NCBI RefSeq assembly: GCF_030413175.1
Contig: NZ_CP129212.1
Span: 372,001-436,000, forward strand
DNA: 64,000 nucleotides
Source of the DNA: Bradyrhizobium roseum
GTDB lineage: Bacteria; Pseudomonadota; Alphaproteobacteria; Rhizobiales; Xanthobacteraceae
Direction of reading: 5' to 3'
Made by a program: the position numbers and the translations under genes. Below, piece after piece: positions 9,459 through 20,392 of the stretch (the stretch's first letter is position 1; each line of letters begins with the position of its first letter). The notes beneath the pieces are model-generated. The model made no database searches, had not been told where the DNA came from, and saw only the letters and a program-made list of their open reading frames with translations.

Positions 9459-10127
9459 TCAATCCAGGCCATGGCGGAGGCTCGCGGCGGCTGCGAAAGG
9501 TCCGACGACGAGGCTGACCAGCGACAGCGCGCACAGGATCGAAAACGGTGTTCCGAACGAAAGGGGACCGGTGATCGCCGCCTGCGACGCCGCGACGCCG
9601 AAAATCAGCACCGGAATCGACAGCGGCAACACCAGCACCGCCAGCAGTAAACCGCCGCGGTGCAGCGTCACGGCGAGCGCCGCGCCGATCATGCCCGTGA
9701 AGGTCAGCGCCGGCGTTCCCACCAGCAGCGTCAGCGCCACCGCGGAGGTCGCGGTGGCATCGAGATTGAGCAGCAGCCCCAGCACGGGCGTCGCCACGAT
9801 CAGCGGCACGCCGGCCGCAAGCCAGTGCGCCAGCGCCTTGGCGGCACAGGCCAGTTCCAGCGGCGCCCGGCCCATCACGATCAGGTCGAGCGAGCCGTCG
9901 TCATGGTCGGCCGTGAACAGGCGATCCAGCGTGAGCAGGCTTGCCAGCAATGCGCCGAGCCAGAGGATCGCGGGGCCGAGCCGCGTCAACAGCGCGAGAT
10001 CCGGCCCGATCGCAAACGGCATCAGCACGGTGACGGTGAGGAAGAACAGCACACCGATCAGCGCGCCGCCGCCGACGCGCAGCGCGATTTTGACGTCCCG
10101 GCGAATCAGCGCGGCGAGGGCGGTCAT
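9459..10127 (-). CDS. ccmB: Heme exporter permease CcmB (CycW)
   Basis: A 222-residue membrane protein with six predicted hydrophobic segments, the permease partner of ccmA. Characteristic features are the N-terminal [13 protein letters not shown] segment, [16 protein letters not shown], and [23 protein letters not shown]. The start overlaps the ccmA stop by 4 bases, so the two are translationally coupled. CcmAB energises release of heme-loaded CcmE; it is probably not a true heme exporter. Confidence 0.95.
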   Translation of the reverse strand: MTALAALIRRDVKIALRVGGGALIGVLFFLTVTVLMPFAIGPDLALLTRLGPAILWLGALLASLLTLDRLFTADHDDGSLDLIVMGRAPLELACAAKALAHWLAAGVPLIVATPVLGLLLNLDATATSAVALTLLVGTPALTFTGMIGAALAVTLHRGGLLLAVLVLPLSIPVLIFGVAASQAAITGPLSFGTPFSILCALSLVSLVVGPFAAAASLRHGLD

Positions 10128-10726
10128 TTCCCGGCCCCCATTCGCAATTCTCTCGTCTCGATCCCGAGCGGGGTGTGGGTCGCGGCGATGATGATGCCGC
10201 CGCCGGCAAGGTGGTCACGCATCACGTCGACGAACAGATCCTGCCCGGCGGTGTCGAGCGCCGAAGTGGGCTCGTCCAGCAGCCAGACCGGCCGGCGTAT
10301 GACGAGCAGGCGGGCGATCGAAAGCCGCCGCCGCTGGCCGGCCGACAGATACGCCGCCGGCAGATGCGTGGCATGGCCAAGGCCCACGGCGGCAAGGCAT
10401 TGGCCGAGGTCGCCGGCCGCGCCGCCGAGAAAATCCCGCCAGAACGCAAGGTTCTCATGCACGCTGAGCGCCGGTTTCAGCGCATCGCGATGGCCGAGAT
10501 AATGGGCTTGTTCCGGCAGCGTCAGCTCGGCCTCGCCGCCTTCCAGGCCGACCGATCCACCGGCCGGCACCACGAGGCCCGCGATCAGGCGCAGCAGCGA
10601 GGTCTTGCCCGATCCGTTCGGGCCGACCACGGCCAGAACCTCACCGGAAACGGCTTCGAAATCGAGGCCCGAGAACACGCTGCGGCCACCCCTGATACAG
10701 TCGATTTGGCGCCCCGAGAGCCGCAT
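10124..10726 (-). CDS. ccmA: Heme export ATP-binding protein CcmA (CycV)
   Basis: A 200-residue ABC ATPase. Walker A is [13 protein letters not shown] (about residues 34-46), the signature is [15 protein letters not shown] (about 126-140), and Walker B is [12 protein letters not shown] (about 146-157). [15 protein letters not shown] is a typical CcmA stretch. I chose the ATG at 10726 (preceded by GAAGGC); a GTG at 10738 would add four residues. First gene of the ccm operon, divergent from acnA. Confidence 0.95.
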   Translation of the reverse strand: MRLSGRQIDCIRGGRSVFSGLDFEAVSGEVLAVVGPNGSGKTSLLRLIAGLVVPAGGSVGLEGGEAELTLPEQAHYLGHRDALKPALSVHENLAFWRDFLGGAAGDLGQCLAAVGLGHATHLPAAYLSAGQRRRLSIARLLVIRRPVWLLDEPTSALDTAGQDLFVDVMRDHLAGGGIIIAATHTPLGIETRELRMGAGK

Positions 10727-10754
10727 TGTCGCCTTCACAGCCCTCTGAAATTGA

Positions 10755-10785
10755 TGGGTACCGCGTCAGAATTTGTGGGTACCGC
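10755..10785. promoter_or_regulatory. Two TGGGTACCGC repeats 21 bp apart upstream of ccmA
   Basis: The 10-base sequence TGGGTACCGC occurs at 10755-10764 and again at 10776-10785, exactly 21 bp (two helical turns) apart, each containing the palindrome GGTACC. They begin about 30 bases upstream of the ccmA ATG. This spacing suggests a regulator binding side by side on one face of the helix. The regulator is unknown. Confidence 0.4.
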
Positions 10786-10819
10786 ATCGCTGCAGCACGC
10801 TTGTCGGTGTGGCGGCGCT

Positions 10820-10836
10820 TCTAGAAAGATTCTATA
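10820..10836. promoter_or_regulatory. Irr/ICE-like inverted repeat TAGAA-N3-TTCTA between ccm and acnA
   Basis: The sequence TCTAGAAAGATTCTATA contains a perfect inverted repeat TAGAA-AGA-TTCTA. The iron control element bound by the rhizobial iron regulator Irr is, to my recollection, TTTAGAA-N3-TTCTAAA, so 12 of the 14 defined positions agree. It lies about 115 bases before the acnA start and about 95 before ccmA. Both aconitase (iron-sulfur) and cytochrome c maturation (heme) are natural iron-regulated targets. Confidence 0.5.
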
Positions 10837-10908
10837 AGCCCGGAACTTGATGCAGCACACAATCGACATCTGCAAGCCGGGAGGCCAGTCGACGTCGATG
10901 GTGTTTAA

Positions 10909-10925
10909 ATACCCTTGGCGGGTAT
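10909..10925. promoter_or_regulatory. ATACCC-N5-GGGTAT palindrome in acnA leader
   Basis: A perfect 6-bp inverted repeat (10909-10914 and 10920-10925) around TTGGC lies 25 bases before the acnA ATG. It could be an operator or a small hairpin in the 5' leader near the ribosome-binding region. Confidence 0.35.
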
Positions 10926-10949
10926 AACTTGAATCTGGGATTTCCTCAC

Positions 10950-13670
<2,721 letters not shown>

Positions 13671-13699
13671 GGTTCTCCTTTGACGCGCTTTCACGCGAG

Positions 13700-13792
13700 C
13701 CGGCAACCACCCCGGATCAAGTCCGGGGCCGGCGTTCGCTTGAAAACGCTTTGAAGCGCGGATTTGTGATCAGTGCCTCACTTCGAAGTGAG
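13700..13792. repeat. Palindromic repeats downstream of acnA
   Basis: CACCCCGGATCAAGTCCGGGG followed by CCGGCGTTCGCTTGAAAACGCTTT (about 13707-13757) resembles the element near 2610-2650. A perfect 16-bp palindrome CTCACTTCGAAGTGAG follows at 13777-13792. Both are non-coding. Confidence 0.55.
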
Positions 13793-13809
13793 TAGCGACC
13801 AGGAAGAAG

Positions 13810-13834
13810 GCGGCCTAATGAAGGGCCGCTTTCG
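13810..13834 (+). terminator. Probable acnA terminator
   Basis: GCGGCC (13810-13815) pairs with GGCCGC (13824-13829) and is followed by TTTCG. A second T-run lies at 13851-13857. The stem is short, but the position, after the repeat and before the next gene, fits rho-independent termination. Confidence 0.5.
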
Positions 13835-13912
13835 CGTGTTTGGGGCACGCTTTTTTTGAGGTTTGATCATGCCCCGCAATACCGACGGAAGACGTTACGA
13901 CCGGTTCGCACA

Positions 13913-14671
13913 ATGACAGCGTTGATGGCCCACAATTTGATATCGCGTTGGTCCGGCGCGCTCGGGGTCTGCGCGATCATCGCGGTCATCCGGCCGGCCC
14001 ATGCCGATCCGCGCACGGTGGTCGAACTCTTCACCTCGCAGGGCTGTTCGTCATGTCCGCCGGCCGACAAGATCGTCGGCGAACTCGCCAAGGATCCGGG
14101 CGTGATCGCGCTGAGCATGCCGATCGACTATTGGGACTATCTCGGCTGGAAGGATACGCTGGCGGACTCGCGGTTCAGCGCGCGGCAGAAGGCCTATTCA
14201 CACGTCCGCGGTGACCGCAATCTCTATACGCCGCAGATGATCGTCAACGGCTCGGCGCAGGTGATCGGCAGCGATCGCACCGCCATCGATAAAGCCATCA
14301 AGAGCACGGGCAAGGCCGAGGGCGTAATGTCGGTGCCGGTCTCGATGACCTTGTCGGGCAAGCAGATCAACGTTTCGGTTGAGGCAAGCAAGGCGGCGAC
14401 GGGTCGCGGCGAAGTCTGGCTTTGCTCGGTCTCGCGGGCCGTGCCGATTTCGATCGGGCGCGGTGAGAACCGCGGCCAGCAGGTCACCTACTACAACGTG
14501 GTGCGCAATATCGTGAAGATCGGCGACTGGAACGGCACTGCGGGAAGCTGGACAGTTCCGCTGGACAGTATCTCCAGCAATGGAGTCGATGCGGCAGTCG
14601 TCTATGTCCAGGATGGCAGCCGTGACAGGCCAGGCGCAATGCTCGGCGCCGCCTTCACCGTGCTGCGCTAA
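13913..14671 (+). CDS. DUF1223 exported thioredoxin-like protein
   Basis: A 252-residue protein with an N-terminal signal or anchor segment (SRWSGALGVCAIIAVIRPAHA, about residues 13-32) and a DUF1223 domain that starts RTVVELFTSQGCSSCPPADK. The CxxC in this sequence sits where thioredoxin-fold proteins have their redox pair, and YWDYLGWKDTLAD and YTPQMIVNG are typical of the family. The function is unknown; a periplasmic thiol-redox role is an inference. The ATG at 13913 was preferred; the frame extends to a TTG at 13856 inside the T-run, which is unlikely, and an ATG at 13925 is an alternative. Confidence 0.85.
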   Translation: MTALMAHNLISRWSGALGVCAIIAVIRPAHADPRTVVELFTSQGCSSCPPADKIVGELAKDPGVIALSMPIDYWDYLGWKDTLADSRFSARQKAYSHVRGDRNLYTPQMIVNGSAQVIGSDRTAIDKAIKSTGKAEGVMSVPVSMTLSGKQINVSVEASKAATGRGEVWLCSVSRAVPISIGRGENRGQQVTYYNVVRNIVKIGDWNGTAGSWTVPLDSISSNGVDAAVVYVQDGSRDRPGAMLGAAFTVLR

Positions 14672-15077
14672 CTTTCTCCCCTGACTTTCCGTCTGGATGT
14701 CGTCGCGGCAGGCGAGGTGGGAACGCGCCCAATGCCGATGTGTCGCAGCTCGAGCCGCAAACGAAAAAGGACCAACTTTCGTTGGCCCAGTATCGGGATT
14801 GTACTCCCTCTGCGAATAGGCCCGATCCCGACGGCCCCGGGGGGCTGGGGGCTGAGGAATCCGGAACCGAAAGGACCGGGCCAACGCAGTATCCTCTTGT
14901 TGCAACCTAGCGGGGCGGGCGGTTGGCGGAAGTGGGGCAGTAATAAGATTCCGCTAACGATCCCGTGAATCGTGTTCCAGCATGTCGCCGCACTTGGCGG
15001 TTTTCCGCGTAGTTGCACCCCCTTGCGGCGTCCTCCGGTTAGCGCAATCATGTAAATTGGATGACAGGAGGCGCTCC
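14672..15077. other. 406-base gap with several hairpins, no convincing gene
   Basis: No protein-like frame is convincing here. The + strand can form CCAAC-TTTC-GTTGG (14772-14785) and a 7-bp TCGGGAT/ATCCCGA stem (14793-14799 with 14825-14831), followed by G/C-rich self-complementary stretches to about 14885. This could be a structured leader, a small RNA, or just a DUF1223 terminator and a DUF2794 promoter region. I do not recognise any known RNA family. Confidence 0.35.
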
Positions 15078-15449
15078 ATGAGCACGATATCGGAGGACAC
15101 CGATCCAAGCGCGATACGCGCGGTGGCACGTCCTGCCACTGCAGCGCCGCAGCAAGTTCGCGTCACGTTCAATCGCCTCGAACTCAACCTTATCCTCAAT
15201 CTGTATGGCCGCATGGTCGCCGACGGCGAATGGCGCGACTACGCCATCGACTTCCTGAAGGATCGTGCGGTATTTTCGGTATTTCGCCGTGCCTCCGAAG
15301 TTCCAATCTACCGGATTGAGAAGGATCCGCGGCTCGCGCGCAAGCAGGGCATGTACAGCGTGATCGCGGCGACAGGCCTGATCCTGCGCCGCGGCCACGA
15401 GCTCGAGCGCGTGCTGCTGGTGATCGACCGGAAGCTGGCGGTGGTTTAG
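15078..15449 (+). CDS. DUF2794 family protein
   Basis: A 123-residue cytoplasmic protein that matches the alphaproteobacterial DUF2794 family: the segment VTFNRLELNLILNLYGRMVADGEWRDYAIDF followed by VFSVFRRASEVPIYRIEKDP (each seen within residues 30-85) is characteristic. The function is unknown. The ATG at 15078 has a full AGGAGG 8 bases upstream and was preferred to the longer frame starting at 14982. It has no signal peptide or membrane span, and the downstream gene is convergent. Confidence 0.85.
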   Translation: MSTISEDTDPSAIRAVARPATAAPQQVRVTFNRLELNLILNLYGRMVADGEWRDYAIDFLKDRAVFSVFRRASEVPIYRIEKDPRLARKQGMYSVIAATGLILRRGHELERVLLVIDRKLAVV

Positions 15450-15461
15450 CCGGGCACGAAA

Positions 15462-15992
15462 CTACGATGCCGGCACCGTTGTCCCACCCTCCCCCAGTGC
15501 GCGCTGCATCATCACGGTGTCGAGCCAGCGGCCGAATTTGAGCCCGACATTCGGGTGCGTCCCGATCATCTGGAACCCGCATCGGGTATGAACGCCAATC
15601 GAGCCGGCGTTGGCGGAGTCGCCGATCACGGCGATCATCTGCCGGTATCCGCGTGCCTCGCACTCGGCGATCAGCCGCTGCATCAACTGCAGGCCGATGC
15701 CGCGGCGGTGGATCGCCGGTTGCAAATAGACGGAATTCTCCACCGTGAAACGGTACGCCGGCCGCGGCCGATAGGGGCCGGCATAGGCATAGCCGATCAC
15801 CGTGCCGTCGACCGCCGCGGCGAAATAGGGGAAGCCGTCGTCTGTGAGCGCCCTGAACCGCCGCGTCATCTCTGCAAGATCGGGCGGGATCAGTTCGAAC
15901 GTCGCGGTGCCGTAGCGGACCGCGTGCTCATAGATTTCGGTGATAGCGGGGAGGTCCGCCTCGGTGGCGGTACGGATTTCGGGAGCGAACAT
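15462..15992 (-). CDS. GNAT N-acetyltransferase, phosphinothricin-acetyltransferase-like
   Basis: A 176-residue GNAT enzyme. The N-terminal IRTATEADLPAITEIYEHAV and the segment TATFELIPPD are typical of the Pat/Bar/MddA group, and the acetyl-CoA loop is HRRGIGLQLMQRLI (about residues 95-108). NAGSIGVHTRCGF is the C-terminal motif. Likely substrates are phosphinothricin, methionine sulfone or sulfoximine-like compounds; the actual one is not decided by sequence. Confidence 0.88.
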   Translation of the reverse strand: MFAPEIRTATEADLPAITEIYEHAVRYGTATFELIPPDLAEMTRRFRALTDDGFPYFAAAVDGTVIGYAYAGPYRPRPAYRFTVENSVYLQPAIHRRGIGLQLMQRLIAECEARGYRQMIAVIGDSANAGSIGVHTRCGFQMIGTHPNVGLKFGRWLDTVMMQRALGEGGTTVPAS

Positions 15993-16020
15993 GGCCGGTA
16001 GAGTATTTTCGCTGCCGGCA

Positions 16021-16052
16021 AAAGAAAAGCCCCGGCCGTTGGGCCGGGGCTC
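16021..16052 (-). terminator. Rho-independent terminator of the BI-1 gene
   Basis: A perfect 10-bp stem AGCCCCGGCC (16028-16037) with GGCCGGGGCT (16042-16051), followed on the minus strand by TTTTCTTT. It lies 28 bases after the stop of the BI-1/YccA gene. Confidence 0.85.
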
Positions 16053-16078
16053 TGACTTTGTAGCCTCTGCGGCGGCGA

Positions 16079-16870
16079 CTACTCGCGCTGGCCGAGCAGC
16101 TGCAACAGCAGCGTGAACAGGTTGATAAAGTTCAGGTAGAGCGAGAGCGCGCCGGTGATCGCCGCCTTCTCTGCAATTTCACCACCCTGGGAGGCGTAGC
16201 CGTAGATGTAGTCGTTCTTCAGCCGCTGGGTATCCCAGGCCGTGAGGCCCGCGAACACCAGCACGCCGACCACCGAGACGATGAACTGCAGCATCGAGCT
16301 GGCGAGGAACAGGTTGACCACGCTCGCGATGATGACGCCGATCAGGCCCATGAACAGGAACGACCCCATGCCGCTCATGTCACGCTTGGTGGTGTAGCCG
16401 TACAGGCTCAGCGCGCCGAAGGTGGCCGCGGTGATGAAGAACACCCGCACGATCGAGGTGTGCGTGTACACCAGGAAGATCGACGACAGCGAGATGCCCA
16501 TCAGCGCCGAGAACACCCAGAACAGCATCTGGGCGGTCGCAGGCCGCAGCCGGTTGATGCCGGCCGAGATCGCGAACACCATCACCAGCGGCGCAAGGAT
16601 GAACAGCCACTTCAGCGGGCTGACATACATCGCCTGGCCGAACGGCGTCAGGAAGACTTTGCCAATTCGCGCCGCCGCGCCGGCCTGATCGGTGGTCACG
16701 GCGGCCATATAGACGCCGAGCGCTGCAAGGCCGGTGATGGCCAGGCCGATGCTCATGTAGTTGTAGATGCGCAGCATGTAGGCGCGCAGACCGGCATCGA
16801 CGGTCGCGGCATCAACGCGCCCGGCGGCCCGGCCGAAAGGAGAAGCGTAGTTACGGTCTAGGTCCGACAT
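16079..16870 (-). CDS. Bax inhibitor-1/YccA family membrane protein
   Basis: A 263-residue protein with seven hydrophobic segments. The first 40 residues are cytoplasmic (SDLDRNYASPFGR). YMSIGLAITGLAALGVYM is the first span; SLYGYTTKRDMSGMGSFLFMGLIG and AWDTQRLKNDYIYG, followed by ALSLYLNFINLFTLLLQLLG, are typical of the YbhL/YccA branch. Relatives act as pH-sensitive calcium leak channels or as FtsH modulators. The ATG at 16870 (preceded by GGGAA) is preferred to an ATG at 16975, which would add 35 poorly conserved residues. Confidence 0.92.
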   Translation of the reverse strand: MSDLDRNYASPFGRAAGRVDAATVDAGLRAYMLRIYNYMSIGLAITGLAALGVYMAAVTTDQAGAAARIGKVFLTPFGQAMYVSPLKWLFILAPLVMVFAISAGINRLRPATAQMLFWVFSALMGISLSSIFLVYTHTSIVRVFFITAATFGALSLYGYTTKRDMSGMGSFLFMGLIGVIIASVVNLFLASSMLQFIVSVVGVLVFAGLTAWDTQRLKNDYIYGYASQGGEIAEKAAITGALSLYLNFINLFTLLLQLLGQRE

Positions 16871-17111
16871 GGTCGAATTCCCGTTGGTTGCCCGGCGGAG
16901 CGCAAGGGTTTGCGGCGCCGGTTGGATTTCTATCTCAGATGTCCCGACTTGCTGACATTCGCTCGACGTCATCAAGCCCGTATCTGATCTTGGCTGATAT
17001 GTGGGAAACTAACACATTCGTCGCAAGCTTCCATGCGCGGCTGAATGTCGCTTCTGCCGTCATTCCCAAGCAAAAGCAGCGTTAACCCGGCGTTTCTGCC
17101 GCTACAAATTG

Positions 17112-19682
17112 TCACAAATTACGCAACACGCTGGCCGGCTTCTGGTTGAGCGCCAGCAACGTTCCGGCGAGTCCGAGGCCCACCGTGACGACCAGGGCGG
17201 CGGCGACCACGCCGGCGGCGCTGCCGGCCTGCCAGATGAAGCTGAGCGTCATCAGCCGGGTTACGATCAGCCAGGCAGCGATCGAACCCGCGATCACGCC
17301 GAATACCGCCGTGGCGAGGCCGATCATCAGGTACTCCAGGGCGTAGGCGCCGAGCAGCCGCGCCCGGGTCGCCCCCAGCGTCTTCAGGATGACGGCGTCG
17401 TAGACCCGGTGGCGGTGTCCGGCCGCGAGCGCCCCGCCCAGCACCAGGATCGCCGAGATCAGCGTCACCGCGCTGGCGCCGCGGATGGCAAGCACGAGAT
17501 TGGCGATGACGGTGCCGACGGTTTCGAGCGCCTCGCGGACCCGCACGCTGGTGACCATCGGGAAGGCGTCCGCCACCTGCTTGATGATTCGGGCGTCGCC
17601 GGCCGGGTCCGGGTGGGCCTCGGACAGGGTCGCGACATGGCTGTGCGGCGCGCCCTTGAACGCGTTGGGCGAGAACACCAACACGAAGTTGATGCCGAGC
17701 CCCTGCCAGTCGACGTTGCGCAGATTGCTGATTTTGGCCGAGATGTCGCGGCCGAGCACGTTGACGACGATCTCGTCGCCGATTTTGAGCTTGAGGCCGT
17801 CGGCGATCTTCTTCTCCAGCGAGACCAGCGGCGGCCCTTGATAGTCCGCGCTCCACCATTCGCCCTCGACCACCTTCGAGCCCTTGGGAACCTCGTTGGT
17901 ATAAGTCAGGCCACGATCGCTCTGCAGCACCCATTCGGAATCCTGCGACGCCTTGAGTTCGTCGGCCTTGACGCCGCGGGCGGCGACGATGCGTCCGCGC
18001 AGCATCGGCACGTCGTCCACCGTCGATTGCGGCGCTACCTTCTTGAGGAAGTCGCCGAACCGGTCGGCATCGGCGGTCGGGATGTCGATGAAGTAGAATG
18101 AGGGGGCTTTCTCCGGCAATGCCGCCAGGAACTGCCGTCGCAGATTGCCGTCGATCTGGGTGATCGTGACCAGCACCGCGAGCCCGAGGCCGAGCGACAT
18201 CACGACCGAGGGCGTCAGCGCGCCGGGCCGGTAGATATTGGCAATCGCCAGCCGCAGCATGGTGATTCGGCTTCGGGGCAAGCGGCGCGCCAGCGCCATC
18301 AGCCCGGCCGCCACGACGCGCAGCAGCGCGAATACCGCCACTGACGAGACGACGAATACGGCCGCCACCCGCTTGTCGTAGGAAAGGCCGATGGCCACGC
18401 CGACCAGCAGCGCGATCACCGCGGCCATCAGCGCCAGATAGCTCCAGCGCGGCCGGCGCCATTCGCCCGACACTTCCTCGCGAAACAGCGCCGCGACCGG
18501 CACGTCGTGCACCCGGCCGAGCGGCCATAATCCGAAGGCGAGCGCGGTGAGCAGGCCGTAGACGAACGAGAGCGCCAGTTCGTCCGCGTGCAGGGCGGGG
18601 ATGACCGGCAGCGGCAGCAGCTTGCCGAACAGGCCGACGATGGCAAAGGGCAAGGCTGCCCCGATCGCCAATCCGATCACTGAACCGACCCCGGCGAGCA
18701 GGATCACCTGCGTCAGATAGATGGTGAAGACGTCGCGGCCGGTGGCGCCCAGCGCCTTGAACGAGGCGATGACGTCGCGGCGGCGATCGATGTGGCTCTT
18801 GACCGCGTTGGCGACGCCGACGCCGCCGACCAGGAGAGCGGCGAGGCCGACCAGCGACAGGAACTGGCTGAAGCGGTTGATGGTGCGTTCGAGCTGCGGC
18901 GAAGCGTTGCTGCTGCTACGGATCCACCAGCCGGCCTCGGGGAGGGCGCTCCGCGCGTTGTCGATCAACTGGGTTGCGGCGCGATCATCGGCCGCATTGT
19001 TGGGCAGCTTCACGCGGTAGATCCAGCGCACCAGGCTGCCGGGCTGCAGCAACCCGCTCGCGCGCAGGCTCTGCTCGCTGACGAGGACGCGCGGGCCCAA
19101 ACCGACATTGCCGGCGAGCTTGTCGGGTTCGGCGACCACCACGCTGCGGATCTGAAAGTTGGCATTCCCGATGGTGATGCGGTCGCCGATCTTGAGATCG
19201 AGCCGCGCCAGCAGCGTCGAATCGACCGCCGCGCCGAACGCGCCGTCACGCTCGGCCAATAGATCGGCCATCGGCATTTTGGGATCGAGCGTGACTTCCC
19301 CCAGCGTCGGGTAGTTGCCGTCCACGGCCTTGAGCTCGACCAGCGCCAGCTGGCCGTCATTGCTGCGCGCCATGACGCGCAGCGCCGCGGCGACCGAAAC
19401 CTGGCCACGGGCGCGCAGGAAGTCGATTTCCTCCGGCTTGGCTTCGCGCTGGATCAGCGAGAACGCCACGTCGCCGCCGAGCAGCGTGCGGCCCTCGCGC
19501 GTCAACCCTTCGCTGAGGCTGGCAGCCACCGAGCCGACGCCGGCAATCGCCATCACGCCGAGCGCGATGCAGGCGATGAAGACATAAAATCCCCGCAAGC
19601 CGCTGCGCAGTTCGCGCAGCGCGTAGCGCAAGGCAAGGGACGACGCGCGGCTGCGATAGACGGGTTCGGAAATGCTTGTCAT
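17112..19682 (-). CDS. ABC transporter permease, FtsX/YbbP type
   Basis: An 856-residue protein with two FtsX-like permease units. The N-terminal span (about residues 33-58) is followed by a large periplasmic domain to about 265. A membrane block (about 270-450) contains LVGGVGVANAVKSHIDRRRDVIASFKALGAT. A second core lies at about 470-720, and a final FtsX block contains DAVILKTLGATRARLL and ends with ALNQKPASVLRNL. This is the YbbP layout (MacB-type superfamily, type VII ABC). The start overlaps the stop of the ATPase gene by 4 bases. The YbbAP-TesA trio is conserved in proteobacteria and probably handles lipids or lysolipids. Confidence 0.92.
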   Translation of the reverse strand: MTSISEPVYRSRASSLALRYALRELRSGLRGFYVFIACIALGVMAIAGVGSVAASLSEGLTREGRTLLGGDVAFSLIQREAKPEEIDFLRARGQVSVAAALRVMARSNDGQLALVELKAVDGNYPTLGEVTLDPKMPMADLLAERDGAFGAAVDSTLLARLDLKIGDRITIGNANFQIRSVVVAEPDKLAGNVGLGPRVLVSEQSLRASGLLQPGSLVRWIYRVKLPNNAADDRAATQLIDNARSALPEAGWWIRSSSNASPQLERTINRFSQFLSLVGLAALLVGGVGVANAVKSHIDRRRDVIASFKALGATGRDVFTIYLTQVILLAGVGSVIGLAIGAALPFAIVGLFGKLLPLPVIPALHADELALSFVYGLLTALAFGLWPLGRVHDVPVAALFREEVSGEWRRPRWSYLALMAAVIALLVGVAIGLSYDKRVAAVFVVSSVAVFALLRVVAAGLMALARRLPRSRITMLRLAIANIYRPGALTPSVVMSLGLGLAVLVTITQIDGNLRRQFLAALPEKAPSFYFIDIPTADADRFGDFLKKVAPQSTVDDVPMLRGRIVAARGVKADELKASQDSEWVLQSDRGLTYTNEVPKGSKVVEGEWWSADYQGPPLVSLEKKIADGLKLKIGDEIVVNVLGRDISAKISNLRNVDWQGLGINFVLVFSPNAFKGAPHSHVATLSEAHPDPAGDARIIKQVADAFPMVTSVRVREALETVGTVIANLVLAIRGASAVTLISAILVLGGALAAGHRHRVYDAVILKTLGATRARLLGAYALEYLMIGLATAVFGVIAGSIAAWLIVTRLMTLSFIWQAGSAAGVVAAALVVTVGLGLAGTLLALNQKPASVLRNL

Positions 19683-20392
19683 GAATGTCCGTCGATGCGG
19701 CCGGAACGCAACCGCACCACGCGGTCGCAGCGCTGTGCGAGCGAGGTGTCATGCGTCACCAGCACCAACGTCATGCCGCGTTCGGCGTGCTTGGTGAACA
19801 GCATATCGACGATCTGCCGGCCGGTGGTCTCGTCGAGATTGCCGGTCGGCTCGTCCGCGACAAGAATCGCTGGGTCCGGCGCCAGTGCCCGGGCCAGCGC
19901 AACGCGCTGCTGCTCGCCGCCCGAAAGTTGCGTCGGATAGTGATGCAGGCGTTCGCCGAGGCCGACGGATGCCAGCTCCTGCGCGGCGCGCGCCGCCGCA
20001 TCGGGGTTGCCGGCGAGCTCCAGCGGCACCGCGACGTTCTCCAACGCCGTCATGGTCGGGATCAGATGGAACGACTGGAACACGATGCCGACCTGGCGTC
20101 CGCGGAAGCGCGCCAGCGCATCCTCGTCGAGGGCATTGAACGGGGTGCCGTTGACCACCACCTCTCCGCTGTCAGGACGCTCCAGCCCCGCCATCACCAT
20201 CAGCAGGGTCGATTTGCCCGAACCTGATGGCCCGATCAGGCCGATCGCCTCGCCCGATGCCACACGAAGGCTGATATCCTTCAGGATATGTACGCGTGCA
20301 GCGCCCGAGCCGAGCGAGAGGTTGACGTTGGAAATGGTTATGGTGTCCGGAGCAACGCCGGTGAGTGAAGAGGGTTCGATGAGACTGTCCAT
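19679..20392 (-). CDS. ABC transporter ATP-binding protein, YbbA type
   Basis: A 237-residue ATPase of the LolD/MacB/YbbA class. Walker A is LIGPSGSGKSTLL (about residues 46-58), the signature is LSGGEQQRVALARAL (about 148-162), and Walker B is ILVADEPTGNLD (about 168-179). The 4-base overlap with the YbbP-like permease downstream makes the pairing secure. The ATG at 20392 is used; a GTG at 20410 would add six residues. The start codon overlaps the divergent esterase start codon (see that entry). Confidence 0.94.
   Translation of the reverse strand: MDSLIEPSSLTGVAPDTITISNVNLSLGSGAARVHILKDISLRVASGEAIGLIGPSGSGKSTLLMVMAGLERPDSGEVVVNGTPFNALDEDALARFRGRQVGIVFQSFHLIPTMTALENVAVPLELAGNPDAAARAAQELASVGLGERLHHYPTQLSGGEQQRVALARALAPDPAILVADEPTGNLDETTGRQIVDMLFTKHAERGMTLVLVTHDTSLAQRCDRVVRLRSGRIDGHS

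Noticed and set aside
14668..15129. 153-residue minus-strand frame before DUF2794
   Set aside because: Pro/Gly/Arg-rich sequence without plausible secondary structure and overlapping the DUF2794 start with its strong SD.
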